Shown here: piece by piece, positions 1 through 10,236 of the stretch | How the letters are laid out: each line of letters opens with the position of its first letter | How positions within the stretch are numbered: position 1 is the stretch's first letter | Origin: JALZUE01 sp051251725 | Lineage (GTDB): Bacteria; Pseudomonadota; Gammaproteobacteria; Enterobacterales; Alteromonadaceae | Reading direction: 5' to 3' | Assembly: GCA_051251725.1 (NCBI GenBank) | Contig: JBPOFN010000021.1 | Span: forward strand, 12,500 to 76,499 | DNA: 64,000 bases | Notes under the pieces: model-generated | Databases searched by the model: none | Seen by the model: only the letters and a program-made list of their open reading frames with translations | Told to the model about the DNA's origin: nothing | Position numbers and translations under genes: made by a program

Positions 1-512
1 TGAAAACGCGTTTCAACTTTTTCAGCCACTAATTGAATATGAAATGGTTTAATTTTTAGAATTAGCGGCGTTAAACGTTTTGCATTAGTCACTTCCATAT
101 CAACTTTTATCATTGATAAATAGGGAAATAAATCATCCCACTGTTCATCTAAGTCGTACTCAGTTAACGCAATTCGATAACCTTTATCATGATAAAACTT
201 TAATATTTTCACCAATCGTTTGCTGGTTGATTGGTGCCCAATTAACTCAATAACTATCGAGTCTTTATCGAACATTAATGGAAATTTATTGATTAGACAT
301 TGTTCATTAAAATTAATAAATGCCGTTTTTCCAAGACACAAAGCAGCAATATCATCATGTAAATGATTTTGTATTATCAATTTTGACGTAGCAATATCGG
401 GATCTATTTCTGGAAATTGATTCTCTAGGCTATTTCTAAATAACAATTCATAACCAATCACTTGGTTTTTACGATCAAAAATTGCTTGTCGAGCGGTATA
501 GGTACTATACAT
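1..512 (-). CDS. EAL-HDOD (YuxH-type) signalling protein, partial
   Basis: The gene reads leftward from an ATG at 510-512 and runs off the window at base 1, so only about 170 N-terminal residues are present. The start (YTARQAIFDRKNQVIGYELL) is the hallmark opening of proteins that carry a usually degenerate EAL c-di-GMP phosphodiesterase domain followed by an HDOD domain, such as Vibrio CdgJ. In intact EAL enzymes the first block reads ExLxR; here it is ELLFR, which fits. Later blocks, FINFNE and a stretch near residue 105 reading IVIEL, match the EAL fold. Whether the protein hydrolyses c-di-GMP or only acts as a scaffold cannot be judged, because the rest of the catalytic region and the HDOD half lie outside. 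It is divergent from ygiQ. The frame is open throughout. Confidence 0.75.
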   Translation of the reverse strand, partial: MYSTYTARQAIFDRKNQVIGYELLFRNSLENQFPEIDPDIATSKLIIQNHLHDDIAALCLGKTAFINFNEQCLINKFPLMFDKDSIVIELIGHQSTSKRLVKILKFYHDKGYRIALTEYDLDEQWDDLFPYLSMIKVDMEVTNAKRLTPLILKIKPFHIQLVAEKVETRF

Positions 513-704
513 TTGGAAGTCATGTTAATTAAGTGTCAATTAGTAACTAAGATAACCTATTTATTAGTCAATTTAAACGGCTGTTATTTATTAAACTTGC
601 TATTTTTAATAATAAAATCATTTCATTAATGCCGACATTAACCAATAGTTTATGTCGTTAGATGGTTTCCAAGTAAAAATTACATCACTTTTCAGCGCTA
701 GATT

Positions 705-713
705 TGCTATAAT
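705..713 (+). promoter_or_regulatory. Probable extended -10 promoter of ygiQ
   Basis: A perfect TATAAT hexamer at 708-713 is preceded by TG one base upstream, giving an extended -10 box (TGCTATAAT). No good -35 is visible at the usual spacing, which extended -10 promoters tolerate. Transcription would start near 719-720 and leave a leader of about 48 nt before ygiQ. Confidence 0.5.
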
Positions 714-767
714 CGCGCGCCCAAGATTAATAATCCGTCTTGAATTATCGTCATAAAAGGTTAGAGC

Positions 768-3062
768 ATGATCCCATTACCGGAAGTTGAACTATTTGAT
801 TACCCAAAATATTGGGCCGAATGTTACGGTTCAGCACCATTTTTACCTATGTCTCGCGCCGAAATGGATGAATTAGGCTGGGATAGTTGCGATATTATTT
901 TAGTCACCGGCGACGCCTATGTTGATCACCCAAGCTTTGGTATGGCAGTCATTGGCCGAATGCTTGAAGCCCAAGGTTTTAGAGTTGGGGTAATTGCTCA
1001 GCCTGATTGGCAGTCAAAAGACGCCTTTATGGAACTGGGTCAACCCAATCTTTATTTTGGCGTAACCGCCGGTAATATGGATTCAATGATCAATCGCTAT
1101 ACTGCAGAACGCCGTATTCGCCATGATGATGCTTACACGCCAAATAATGAAGGCGGTAAACGCCCTGATCGCGCAGTATTAGTTTATTCTCAGCGCTGTA
1201 AAGAAGCTTACAAAGAAGTACCGGTTATTATTGGCGGTATTGAAGCAAGTTTACGCCGTATTGCCCATTATGATTATTGGTCAGAAAAAGTTCGCCGCTC
1301 TATCTTATTTGATGCTAAAGCCGATATTCTAATTTACGGTAATGCCGAACGACCATTAATTGAAGTCAGTCACCGTATTGCTCGTGGCGATGATATTAAA
1401 GATATTACTGATGTGCGCGGCACCGCATTTTTAGCCAAACATGCCCTACCAGGTTGGAAAGGTATTGACTCACGCTCGGTTGATAAACCTGGCAAAATTG
1501 AGCCTATTTATAGCCCTTATATTGATACCACCACCACTGAAAGTTGTGCGACCGAACAAGCAAAAGGCCCTGGCGATGTTGAAACAGTAACACCTGAACA
1601 AGATATTACTAAAACCGCTCAGCCGATCGAATTATCTGAATTTAGCAGCGCCCAATACCGGAATAAAACCTGGGAGAAAAAAGACAAACCTTGGCAAACT
1701 ACTTACATTAACTTGCCAACGTTTGAGCAAGTTAAAGACAATAAAATGCTTTATGCCCATGCCTCACGTATTTTTCACCAAGAAGTGAATCCTGGCTCAG
1801 CAAAACCGTTAATGCAAAAACATGGTGATAGAGTGATCTGGTTAAACCCACCCGCTTATCCTTTAAATGAAGGTGAGATGGACGGCGTTTTTGGTTTACC
1901 TTACCAACGTGTGCCACACCCTTCGTATGGCGATGCAAAAATACCTGCCTACGACATGATCAAAACATCGATCAATATTATGCGCGGCTGTTTTGGCGGC
2001 TGTACTTTCTGTTCAATTACTGAACATGAAGGTCGTATTATTCAAAGTCGTTCGGAAGAATCAATTTTACAAGAAATTGAAGACATTAAAGAAAAAGTGC
2101 CCGGCTTTACTGGTGTTATTTCAGATCTCGGCGGCCCAACCGCCAATATGTATAAACTTCGCTGTAAAAGCCCGAAAGCCGAAGCAACCTGTCGTAAACC
2201 GTCATGTGTTTGGCCAACTATCTGTGGCCATTTAGATACCGATCATACGCCAACGATTAATTTATACCGTAAAGCCCGTGCCGTTAAAGGCATTAAAAAA
2301 GTATTGATCGCCTCGGGCGTAAGATACGATTTAGCGGTGGAAGACCCTGAATATGTTAAAGAATTAGCAACTCACCATGTGGGTGGTTATTTAAAAATAG
2401 CGCCAGAACATACCGAAGAAGGTCCATTAAGTAAAATGATGAAGCCGGGCATGGGCAGTTATAACAAATTCAAAGAGATGTTTGATAAATATTCAAAACA
2501 AGCGGGGAAAAAGCAATTTTTGATCCCTTACTTTATCTCAGCACACCCTGGCACTACCGATATGGATATGGTCAATCTAGCGCTCTGGTTAAAAGAAAAT
2601 GACTTTAAGTTAGACCAAGTACAAAACTTTTATCCTTCGCCGTTAGCTAATGCAACGACTTTATACCATACCGAAATTGACTCACTGCGTAATGTTCGTC
2701 GAAACAGTGCAACAGTGCCAGTGCCAAAAGGTGGCAGACAGCGCCGCTTACATAAAGCCATTTTGCGTTATCACGATCCAGCTAACTGGCCGATTATTCG
2801 TGAAGCCTTAACAAAAATGGGCTTAGCTAGAAAGCTTATTGGCAGCAAACCTGGTTGCTTAGTACCTAACGAAACCCGCGGTGAATTAAATCATCAACAT
2901 TACAAAAAAGATGGTAAAGGGAAAAACAACGCCGCTGGTAATAAAAAAGGGGAAGGCATGAAACGGACATCGCGCCCTTTAGCAAACGGTAAACAAGGGT
3001 TAACGCGTTTTAGTGATAATCAATTTAACGATAGAAAACCTAAAATAAAGCATAATAAATAA
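768..3062 (+). CDS. ygiQ: YgiQ-family radical SAM protein
   Basis: This 764-residue protein is a member of the YgiQ family of radical SAM enzymes. It has an N-terminal region of the type that resembles cobalamin-binding folds, then the radical SAM core. The cluster-binding motif CxxxCxxC is visible as C408-FGG-C412-TF-C415 within NIMRGCFGGCTFC, and the following segment contains conserved ISDLGGPTANMY and GHLDTDHTP blocks typical of YgiQ. The C-terminus is a lysine- and glycine-rich basic tail of about 60 residues that may touch RNA or another partner; that is inference. The family's reaction is not established. The ATG start follows a purine-rich AAAAGG stretch. It lies 88 bp upstream of ybiT on the same strand. 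The length matches the family. Confidence 0.93.
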   Translation: MIPLPEVELFDYPKYWAECYGSAPFLPMSRAEMDELGWDSCDIILVTGDAYVDHPSFGMAVIGRMLEAQGFRVGVIAQPDWQSKDAFMELGQPNLYFGVTAGNMDSMINRYTAERRIRHDDAYTPNNEGGKRPDRAVLVYSQRCKEAYKEVPVIIGGIEASLRRIAHYDYWSEKVRRSILFDAKADILIYGNAERPLIEVSHRIARGDDIKDITDVRGTAFLAKHALPGWKGIDSRSVDKPGKIEPIYSPYIDTTTTESCATEQAKGPGDVETVTPEQDITKTAQPIELSEFSSAQYRNKTWEKKDKPWQTTYINLPTFEQVKDNKMLYAHASRIFHQEVNPGSAKPLMQKHGDRVIWLNPPAYPLNEGEMDGVFGLPYQRVPHPSYGDAKIPAYDMIKTSINIMRGCFGGCTFCSITEHEGRIIQSRSEESILQEIEDIKEKVPGFTGVISDLGGPTANMYKLRCKSPKAEATCRKPSCVWPTICGHLDTDHTPTINLYRKARAVKGIKKVLIASGVRYDLAVEDPEYVKELATHHVGGYLKIAPEHTEEGPLSKMMKPGMGSYNKFKEMFDKYSKQAGKKQFLIPYFISAHPGTTDMDMVNLALWLKENDFKLDQVQNFYPSPLANATTLYHTEIDSLRNVRRNSATVPVPKGGRQRRLHKAILRYHDPANWPIIREALTKMGLARKLIGSKPGCLVPNETRGELNHQHYKKDGKGKNNAAGNKKGEGMKRTSRPLANGKQGLTRFSDNQFNDRKPKIKHNK

Positions 3063-3150
3063 AGCTGTGCACAGCGCAGTAAAAAATTAATATATAAACC
3101 TAGTCTTAATCGGCTAAGTCAAAAGATCAAGCAATGAGGAAAATAGTAAA

Positions 3151-4743
3151 GTGTTAGCAGCTAACAACGTAACTCAACAATTCGGCGCAAAGCCATTATT
3201 TGAAAATATTTCACAAAAATTTGGTGGTGGTAATCGCTACGGCTTAATTGGTGCCAATGGTTGTGGTAAATCTACCTTTATGAAAATTTTAGGCAGTGAT
3301 TTAGAGCCTAGCTCGGGGAACGTAAATTTAGACACTAACGAGCGTATTGGTAAACTTCGCCAAGACCAATTTGGTTTTGAACAATATAGTGTTGTCGATA
3401 CCGTGATCATGGGCCATACCGAATTATGGGCAGTAAAAGAAGAACGTGACCGTATTTATGCTTTGCCCGAAATGAGTGAAGCCGACGGTATGCGTGTTGG
3501 CGATTTAGAATCTGAATATGCTGAAATGGACGGCTACAGCGCAGAAAGCCGTGCTGGTGAATTATTAATGGGCGTTGGTATTCCCGTTGATCAACACTAT
3601 GGTTTGATGAGTGACGTCGCGCCAGGCTGGAAACTTCGTGTACTACTAGCACAAGCGCTATTCTCCGATCCTGATATTTTATTACTCGATGAGCCAACCA
3701 ACAACTTGGACATTCACACCATTCAATGGTTAGAAGAAACGTTAAATGCTCGTGACTCAACCATGATTATTATTTCGCATGATAGACACTTTTTAAACAG
3801 TGTTTGTACTCATATGGCCGATTTAGATTATGGTGAATTACGTGTTCACCCGGGTAATTACGACGAATACATGTTGGCATCAACACAAGCTCGTGCTCAA
3901 TTACTTGCTGATAATGCTAAGAAAAAAGCACAAATTGGTGAACTACAAGCCTTCGTTGCACGTTTCTCGGCGAACGCTTCAAAAGCCAAACAAGCAACCT
4001 CACGTGCTAAGCAAATTGATAAAATTCAGTTAGCTGATGTTAAACCATCAAGCCGTGTTAACCCGTTTATTCGTTTTGAGCAAGAGAAAAAACTATTCCG
4101 TAATGCTTTAGTAATTGAAAACTTAGCAAAAAGTTTTGATGACAATCTCGTGTTAAAAGATATGTCATTAATGATTGAAGTCGGTGAACGCATTGCCGTT
4201 ATTGGGGAAAACGGGGTTGGTAAAACCACCCTTTTACGTATGTTAATGAATGATGTTGGTTATGAACAAACTAGCGGTGAATATACCTGGTCTGAGAACG
4301 TTAATATTGGTTATTACGCACAAGATCATGCCGATGCATTTGAAAATGACATGACACTTTTTGAATGGATGAGCCAGTGGCGTAAGCCTGAAGATGATGA
4401 ACAAGCGGTGCGCGGTTATTTAGGCCGCCTTTTGTTCTCAGCTGACGACATTAACAAGTCCGTAAAGGTACTTTCTGGTGGTGAACAAGGTCGTATGTTA
4501 TTTGGTAAAATCATGATGCAGCGGCCAAATATTCTCGTGATGGATGAGCCAACCAATCACATGGATATGGAGTCTATTGAATCATTAAATATGGCGATGG
4601 AGCAATTTGAAGGCACCATTATTTTTGTCAGTCATGACCGTGAATTTGTTTCAAGTTTAGCCACTCGTGTCATCGAGCTAAAAGCAAATACCTATGTTGA
4701 TTTCGCCGGTACTTATGACGAATATTTAGCGTCACAAGAATAA
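3151..4743 (+). CDS. ybiT: ABC-F ATPase, YbiT subfamily
   Basis: A soluble tandem ABC ATPase of 530 residues without membrane segments, which places it in the ABC-F family of ribosome-associated translation factors. The first Walker A is GANGCGKST (residues 34-42) and the first Walker B/D-loop is ILLLDEPTNNLD. The second cassette has GENGVGKTT, the signature LSGGEQGRM, and ILVMDEPTNHMD. The linker between cassettes is basic and coiled, as ABC-F proteins need to reach the ribosomal P site. Sequence blocks match Escherichia coli YbiT almost end to end (GGGNRYGLIGANG, YALPEMSE, EMDGYSAE). The start is GTG at 3151 with TGAGGA about 10 nt upstream; an ATG at 3134 is out of frame and soon stops. 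A terminator follows at 4821. Confidence 0.95.
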   Translation: MLAANNVTQQFGAKPLFENISQKFGGGNRYGLIGANGCGKSTFMKILGSDLEPSSGNVNLDTNERIGKLRQDQFGFEQYSVVDTVIMGHTELWAVKEERDRIYALPEMSEADGMRVGDLESEYAEMDGYSAESRAGELLMGVGIPVDQHYGLMSDVAPGWKLRVLLAQALFSDPDILLLDEPTNNLDIHTIQWLEETLNARDSTMIIISHDRHFLNSVCTHMADLDYGELRVHPGNYDEYMLASTQARAQLLADNAKKKAQIGELQAFVARFSANASKAKQATSRAKQIDKIQLADVKPSSRVNPFIRFEQEKKLFRNALVIENLAKSFDDNLVLKDMSLMIEVGERIAVIGENGVGKTTLLRMLMNDVGYEQTSGEYTWSENVNIGYYAQDHADAFENDMTLFEWMSQWRKPEDDEQAVRGYLGRLLFSADDINKSVKVLSGGEQGRMLFGKIMMQRPNILVMDEPTNHMDMESIESLNMAMEQFEGTIIFVSHDREFVSSLATRVIELKANTYVDFAGTYDEYLASQE

Positions 4744-4820
4744 GCACAGCGATTAACGCAATAACTGGTTTAAGCTGCAGATAAAAAATTCAGCTTAAAT
4801 CAGTCTGGTTCAAACTAAAC

Positions 4821-4860
4821 ACTCGCTAGCATACTTTTTATATTGCTAGCGGAGTTTTTA
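4821..4860 (+). terminator. Rho-independent terminator after ybiT
   Basis: An inverted repeat (ACTCGCTAGCA paired with TGCTAGCGGAGT, one bulged G) is followed by TTTTTA. A second hairpin without a T-tract lies just upstream, TTTAAGCTG at 4769-4777 against CAGCTTAAA at 4791-4799. It separates ybiT from rlmJ. Confidence 0.75.
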
Positions 4861-4882
4861 TTATATTCAAAAGGATTAACGC

Positions 4883-5776
4883 TTGTTAAGTTATCGTCAT
4901 GCCTTCCACGCTGGCAACTTTGCCGATGTTTTAAAACACTCGACCCTTGCCCTAGTGCTAGATTATTTTACCCAAAAGCAAAAAGGCTTTAACTATATTG
5001 ATAGCCATTCTGGTGCTGGCATGTATCAGCTTTCGAGTGAATATGCAGAAAAAACCGGTGAATACAAAGCCGGTATTGAACTGTTATTAAAACAAGCAAG
5101 TTTACCGGAAGAATTTGAACCTTATCTTGATATCATCAAGTCATTAAATTCACCAACAGAAAATAAAAGTGAAGGTGATGTAGAGCACTCTTCAGCAACC
5201 TCAGCTAGCTTGAATCTTGAGTTATATCCTGGCTCGCCAGGGATCGCTAAAAGCTTTCTGCGCCGCCAAGACAGTGCTCATTTATATGAGTTACATTCAA
5301 CTGACAATCAATTATTGAATGAATATTGTCAGCGTTGGAATAAAGCTAAAGTTTATCAAAGTGACGGCTACAAAGGCGTGATAGCACACCTTCCGCCAGC
5401 AACTCGTCGAGCTGTGGTCTTAATCGATCCGCCCTATGAGCTCAAAGAAGATTACCATAAAGCAGTACAAACGATTATTGATGGTTACCGAAAATTTGCT
5501 ACCGGCTGTTATATTTTATGGTATCCGGTAGTAAAAAGAGCCCATGTCGATGATATGGAAGCTATGTTCTTGGCGAGTAATTTAACCAATGTATTACAAG
5601 TTGAATATTGCCAAGCACCTGATACTGAAGAGTATGGTATGACTGGCACTGGGCTTTTTATTGTTAATCCGCCGTGGCAACTTGCTCAGCAATTAACCAG
5701 CATACTAACCACTATGACAGCGGTTTTAGGTGATAAAAACTCAGCCACTAAGTTACACCAACTTATCGCTGAATAA
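4883..5776 (+). CDS. rlmJ: 23S rRNA (adenine-2030-N6)-methyltransferase RlmJ
   Basis: RlmJ methylates A2030 of 23S rRNA using S-adenosylmethionine. The opening MLSYRHAFHAGNFADVLKH is the family hallmark. The SAM-binding region reads FNYIDSHSGAGMY, and the N6-adenine methyltransferase catalytic motif is DPPY at residues 182-185 within VVLIDPPYE. The end carries NPPW. The 297 residues are slightly longer than the 280 of the E. coli enzyme because of an acidic, serine-rich insertion near residues 90-115. The start is TTG at 4883, chosen because it gives the conserved ML-SYRH start and is preceded by AAAGGA at good spacing. It is a single gene, with a terminator just before it and a pseudogene remnant after it on the other strand. 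Confidence 0.93.
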   Translation: MLSYRHAFHAGNFADVLKHSTLALVLDYFTQKQKGFNYIDSHSGAGMYQLSSEYAEKTGEYKAGIELLLKQASLPEEFEPYLDIIKSLNSPTENKSEGDVEHSSATSASLNLELYPGSPGIAKSFLRRQDSAHLYELHSTDNQLLNEYCQRWNKAKVYQSDGYKGVIAHLPPATRRAVVLIDPPYELKEDYHKAVQTIIDGYRKFATGCYILWYPVVKRAHVDDMEAMFLASNLTNVLQVEYCQAPDTEEYGMTGTGLFIVNPPWQLAQQLTSILTTMTAVLGDKNSATKLHQLIAE

Positions 5777-5844
5777 CGCCATCATTAAGCGCCTTTGGGT
5801 AAAGTTCAATGGCGTTTATTTCTCTCTATCCAACTATCTAGACA

Positions 5845-6192
5845 CTATTTATCATTGGGTAATTGCACCCAGAACTCCGGCCTATCAACTGGTGTACTCT
5901 CAAGTAACATAGGATTATGTAAATTAAATACTCGCCGATTATCCACGTTTAATTTTTTCAGGACATCACCGTAAGCGGCAAGAAATATTTTATCGAACGA
6001 GCCATCTGCTAAAGCCAATTCCAAACCTTTTTTCAGATCTGCCGCCAAAGCATAATTAGTTTTATTGACATAAAAATAGTAGTCATTGGGATATTTAATT
6101 AGCACATACGGGTCAATCATTAAATTCAAATGAGGATGGCGCGAAATATCCCATTCAGCTTCTAAAATAAAACGCGGAAAATAATCAAAGCA
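5845..6192 (-). pseudogene. C-terminal remnant of a periplasmic solute-binding protein (SBP_bac_3-like)
   Basis: The leftward frame is open for about 115 codons and encodes only the tail of a transporter substrate-binding-domain protein. Reading upstream of the first possible start (TTG near 6129), the frame continues through CFDYFPR and EAEWDISRHPHLNLMIDPY and is then cut by an in-frame TAG at 6193-6195. The same landmarks (DYFPR, about 20 residues, then a hydrophobic stretch, YPAA or YPND, YFFTNK or YFYVNK) occur in the intact protein at 57371-58276. The N-terminal two thirds, including the signal peptide, are absent, so the product cannot be secreted or bind ligand. I call it a decayed duplicate or a deletion remnant. 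A short gene starting at TTG 6129 (94 residues) is formally possible but unlikely. Confidence 0.75.
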
Positions 6193-6578
6193 CTAAGTAA
6201 TAGAATAAATGTTACGCACTGATAGTTAGTAACATTTATTCTCCAAACATAAGGTTACTTTGTTGCGACCAAAATCGAGTGTTATAAAGACAAAAGGTTA
6301 ATTCATCCGCTTTGTTTTAACATCAATCAATGACTATACCGCGACAAGTATAAAATTCATCTACACTTGCTAAACAAAATCCTAACACAAAGAACAACGG
6401 GCACTAACTAATAGTGAAATTAATTCATTATTAAGTTAATTTGCTCAATACTCTCATGATAAGATAACTGCAAAATTATTTAGCTTTTTAATACCTTATC
6501 AGCTTTATTAATAGGTCTTAGCCGCTATTAAACAATACCAAAAGCCAACAATTCAACCGATAAAAAAATTGATGAATC
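6193..6578. other. Intergenic region before mfd, no gene seen
   Basis: This 386-bp AT-rich stretch lies between the solute-binding remnant and mfd. It has stops in all frames and no homologous leftover of the solute-binding N-terminus that I can read. It presumably holds the mfd promoter, but no convincing -35/-10 pair stands out. Confidence 0.5.
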
Positions 6579-9500
6579 ATGAGTAAAAACGCCAGCATAA
6601 TATCTCCAACATTAGCACCGATCAGCAAAAAGTCTCGCGATAAAAAAACCTGGACGGGTTTGCATGGCAGTAGTAGCACTATTGCTATTTTCCAAGCGGC
6701 AAAACAAGCCCAGACACCAATATTATTAGTTACTCATGACACGCCATCTGCCTTACGGTTAGAACACGAGCTTAGTCACTTTCAAAAAAGCGAATTTCCT
6801 ATTGTCTTATTCCCTGATTGGGAAACCCTGCCTTATGATACATTTTCGCCGCATCAAGATATTATTTCTCAGCGACTGGCCACCCTATATCAATTATCGC
6901 GTTTAGAGAAAGGCATTGTTATTGTACCAATAACAACCTTGATCCATAAATTAGCGCCGAAACAATTCTTAGAAACCAACAGCTTGATGGTGAAAATAGG
7001 CGACCGAAAAGATTTACACCAATTACGCCAAAATCTCGAAGCTAATGGTTATCGTAATGTTGATCAAGTCATGGAACACGGCGAGTTTTCTGCCCGTGGC
7101 GCCATTTTAGATTTATACCCTATGGGCAGTACTACCCCTTACCGCCTTGATTTTTTTGATGATGAAATTGAAGACATTCGAATTTTTGACCCTGAGAGCC
7201 AGCGATCACTAGATAAAATCAAGGAAATCGCGTTATTACCTGCGCATGAATTTCCTATTGATGAAGCCGGCATTAGCTTGTTCCGCAGCCAATACCGTGA
7301 AAATTTCAAAAGCTCAATTGATAAAGAATCAATTTACCATCAAGTAAGTAACGGCATTATGCCAGCGGGCATTGAATATTATTTACCGCTATTTTTCGAT
7401 CACACCAATTGCTTGTTTGATTATTTGCCTTTAAACACGCAAGTAATTATGTCGGGCGATATTGAGCACGCGTTAAGCCAATATTGGCATGACATTGAAT
7501 ACCGTTATGAAGACCGCCGCTACGATCCAACGCGGCCATTACTTGCGCCTCATCAAATATTTTTAACGACCGAGCTTTTTTACAATGCCTTAAAGCCATT
7601 CCACCGTATTAATATTGTTGAGCAAGTCACTAATAACGATAAGGCTGGAGTAATTGATTATGCCGTTAGCGCCTTACCTGACATTACGCTTAATCATCAG
7701 CTTAAGCAGCCATTTGAGTTATTAAATAACTTTATTAGTAGTCATGGTAAAAATCCGTTAATTTTCTTGGCCGAATCACAAGGTCGGCGAGAAAGTGTAC
7801 TCGAGATTTTACAGCGCAATAATATTAAGCCAACCGAAGTTAGCAGCTTTGATGACTTTTTAGCAAATCCTGTCAGTCCAGCTATTTTAGTCAATCCGTT
7901 AAGTACCGGCTTTAGCTTTAAACAAGGCCGACAACAAATTGCGGTGATCACCGAAACTGAGTTGTTAGGAAATCGCGTTAGGCAAACTCGCCGTCGCGGT
8001 AAACAACAAGAATCAGCGGCTGATTCAATCTTTAAAAACTTAGCAGAGTTATCTATCGGACAACCTGTTGTTCATTTAGAACACGGCATTGGTCGCTATA
8101 TGGGCTTACAAACCTTAGAAAATGGCGGCATGATCACTGAGTTTTTGGTGCTGCATTACGCTAATGAATCCAAATTGTATGTGCCTGTCGCCTCACTTCA
8201 TTTAATTAGCCGTTATTCCGGCAGTGATGACGATCATGCTCCGCTGCATAAACTAGGTAATGACACTTGGTCTAAAGCGAAAAAAAGAGCCGCTGAAAAA
8301 GTTAAAGATGTGGCGGCTGAATTACTCGATGTTTATGCCAAACGTGCCAGCCATAAAGGTTATGGCTTTAAATTAAATAAAGAAGACTATCAAAGTTTTT
8401 CCGACAGTTTTGGTTTTGAAGAAACTGACGATCAAGAAACAGCGATAAAAGCCGTAATCAATGATATGAAAACCAATAAACCCATGGACCGTTTGGTGTG
8501 TGGTGATGTCGGTTTTGGTAAAACTGAAGTGGCGATGCGCGCCGCTTTTACCGCCGTTAATGATGGCAAACAAGTCGCATTATTAATTCCGACAACGTTA
8601 CTTGCTCAGCAGCATTATGAAAATTTCCGTGACCGCTTTGCCAATTGGCCGGTTAATATTGAAGTATTATCTCGTTTTAAAACGCCCAAAGAACAAAAGC
8701 AAATTATTGCCGATGTTGCGGCCGGAAGAATTGATATTTTAATTGGTACCCACAAATTATTACAAAGTGATATCAAATATCATGATCTGGGCTTATTAAT
8801 TGTTGATGAAGAACATCGCTTTGGTGTTAAGCAAAAAGACAAAATTAAAAAAATTCGCAGCAATGTCGACATTTTAACGCTCACCGCCACCCCGATCCCT
8901 CGTACGCTAAACATGGCGATGGGCGGCATGCGCGATTTATCAATAATCGCCACACCACCCGCCAAACGTTTAGCGGTTAAAACCTTTGTTCGACAAAAAG
9001 ATGATGCCCTAACCCGAGAAGCAATATTGCGTGAGATTTTACGTGGCGGCCAAGTCTATTATTTACACAATAATGTTGAAACTATTGAAAAAACTGCTCA
9101 TGACCTATCAGAGTTAATTCCTGAAGCTAAAGTTGTTACCGCTCATGGTCAAATGCGTGAACGCGATCTAGAGCGCGTGATGAGTGATTTTTATCATCAA
9201 CGTTTTAACGTATTAGTTTGTACTACCATTATTGAAACCGGCATTGATGTACCTTCTGCCAACACTATTATTATCGACCGCGCTGATCATTTAGGTTTAG
9301 CGCAGTTGCATCAATTACGTGGCCGTGTTGGTCGCTCGCATCATCAAGCTTATGCTTATTTATTAACGCCGCATGAAAAACGTTTAAGTAAAGACGCGAA
9401 AAAACGTTTAGAAGCGATATCAAATTTAGAAGACTTAGGCGCAGGTTTTATGTTGGCAACCCATGATTTGGAAATTCGCGGCGCCGGTGAATTATTAGGT

Positions 9501-10064
9501 GAAGGACAAAGCGGACAAATGAGCCAAGTTGGTTTTAGCTTATATATGGAAATGCTTGACCAAGCGGTCGCAGCAATTAAAGCAGGAAAAGAACCAAGCC
9601 TAGATCAGATCAATGCCAAGCAAACTGAAATAGAACTACGCGTGCCTGCGCTATTGCCAGACGATTATATTTTTGATGTTAGCTTACGTTTAAGTTTATA
9701 CAAACGTATTGCTAGCAGTAAAGCCAAAATGGAACTGGACGATATTCAAGTTGAGTTAATTGATCGCTTTGGTTTATTACCGCAGCCAAGTAAAAATTTA
9801 ATTCACATTGCCAAGCTGAAATTAAAAGCACAAAAGATCGGCATTGCTAGAATTGATGCCGGCCCTACCGGCGGCGCTATTGAGTTTAGTAACGAAACCA
9901 ATGTAGATCCTATGATGATTATTGGCTTAATTCAAAAGCAGCCAACTGTTTATAAAATGGAAGGGGCGAATAAATTAAAGTTTGTTAAAGCCACTGACAG
10001 TCACGAGCAACGCTTATCATTAATTACGGCGATGATCAGTGATTTAACTAAGGCGACTAAATAA
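6579..10064 (+). CDS. mfd: Transcription-repair coupling factor Mfd
   Basis: Mfd is the superfamily 2 DNA translocase that removes stalled RNA polymerase from lesions and recruits UvrA. The 1161 residues match the usual size. In order: an N-terminal UvrB-like module (residues 1-350, with FPDWETLPYD), the RNA polymerase-interaction domain around residues 490-560 (VVHLEHGIGRYMGL), the helicase core with Walker A GDVGFGKT at 642-649, DEEH at 743-746 and TATPIPRTL, motif VI QLRGRVGRS, and a C-terminal TRCF domain. The ATG at 6579 has only a weak ribosome-binding site. It is followed 172 bp later by csiV, the same order known in Vibrio and Shewanella. Confidence 0.97.
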   Translation: MSKNASIISPTLAPISKKSRDKKTWTGLHGSSSTIAIFQAAKQAQTPILLVTHDTPSALRLEHELSHFQKSEFPIVLFPDWETLPYDTFSPHQDIISQRLATLYQLSRLEKGIVIVPITTLIHKLAPKQFLETNSLMVKIGDRKDLHQLRQNLEANGYRNVDQVMEHGEFSARGAILDLYPMGSTTPYRLDFFDDEIEDIRIFDPESQRSLDKIKEIALLPAHEFPIDEAGISLFRSQYRENFKSSIDKESIYHQVSNGIMPAGIEYYLPLFFDHTNCLFDYLPLNTQVIMSGDIEHALSQYWHDIEYRYEDRRYDPTRPLLAPHQIFLTTELFYNALKPFHRINIVEQVTNNDKAGVIDYAVSALPDITLNHQLKQPFELLNNFISSHGKNPLIFLAESQGRRESVLEILQRNNIKPTEVSSFDDFLANPVSPAILVNPLSTGFSFKQGRQQIAVITETELLGNRVRQTRRRGKQQESAADSIFKNLAELSIGQPVVHLEHGIGRYMGLQTLENGGMITEFLVLHYANESKLYVPVASLHLISRYSGSDDDHAPLHKLGNDTWSKAKKRAAEKVKDVAAELLDVYAKRASHKGYGFKLNKEDYQSFSDSFGFEETDDQETAIKAVINDMKTNKPMDRLVCGDVGFGKTEVAMRAAFTAVNDGKQVALLIPTTLLAQQHYENFRDRFANWPVNIEVLSRFKTPKEQKQIIADVAAGRIDILIGTHKLLQSDIKYHDLGLLIVDEEHRFGVKQKDKIKKIRSNVDILTLTATPIPRTLNMAMGGMRDLSIIATPPAKRLAVKTFVRQKDDALTREAILREILRGGQVYYLHNNVETIEKTAHDLSELIPEAKVVTAHGQMRERDLERVMSDFYHQRFNVLVCTTIIETGIDVPSANTIIIDRADHLGLAQLHQLRGRVGRSHHQAYAYLLTPHEKRLSKDAKKRLEAISNLEDLGAGFMLATHDLEIRGAGELLGEGQSGQMSQVGFSLYMEMLDQAVAAIKAGKEPSLDQINAKQTEIELRVPALLPDDYIFDVSLRLSLYKRIASSKAKMELDDIQVELIDRFGLLPQPSKNLIHIAKLKLKAQKIGIARIDAGPTGGAIEFSNETNVDPMMIIGLIQKQPTVYKMEGANKLKFVKATDSHEQRLSLITAMISDLTKATK

Positions 10065-10236
10065 TAATTTCGTCTTCACACTAAAATGGCAATAAGAAAC
10101 AAAAATAGCTCATGGTTAAAATGTTTTTTTGTTATTATTGCCAACATCTCGTCAATGAGACCTTAGCGCAGTTGAATATTCAGTTGCTAACAGCAGCTAA
10201 ACATTCATACGTTTTAAATAATCTAACGGAAGCTTA

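Noticed and set aside
5730..5912. Open frame of 60 codons after rlmJ
   Set aside because: It overlaps the end of rlmJ in another frame and lacks similarity or a ribosome-binding site.
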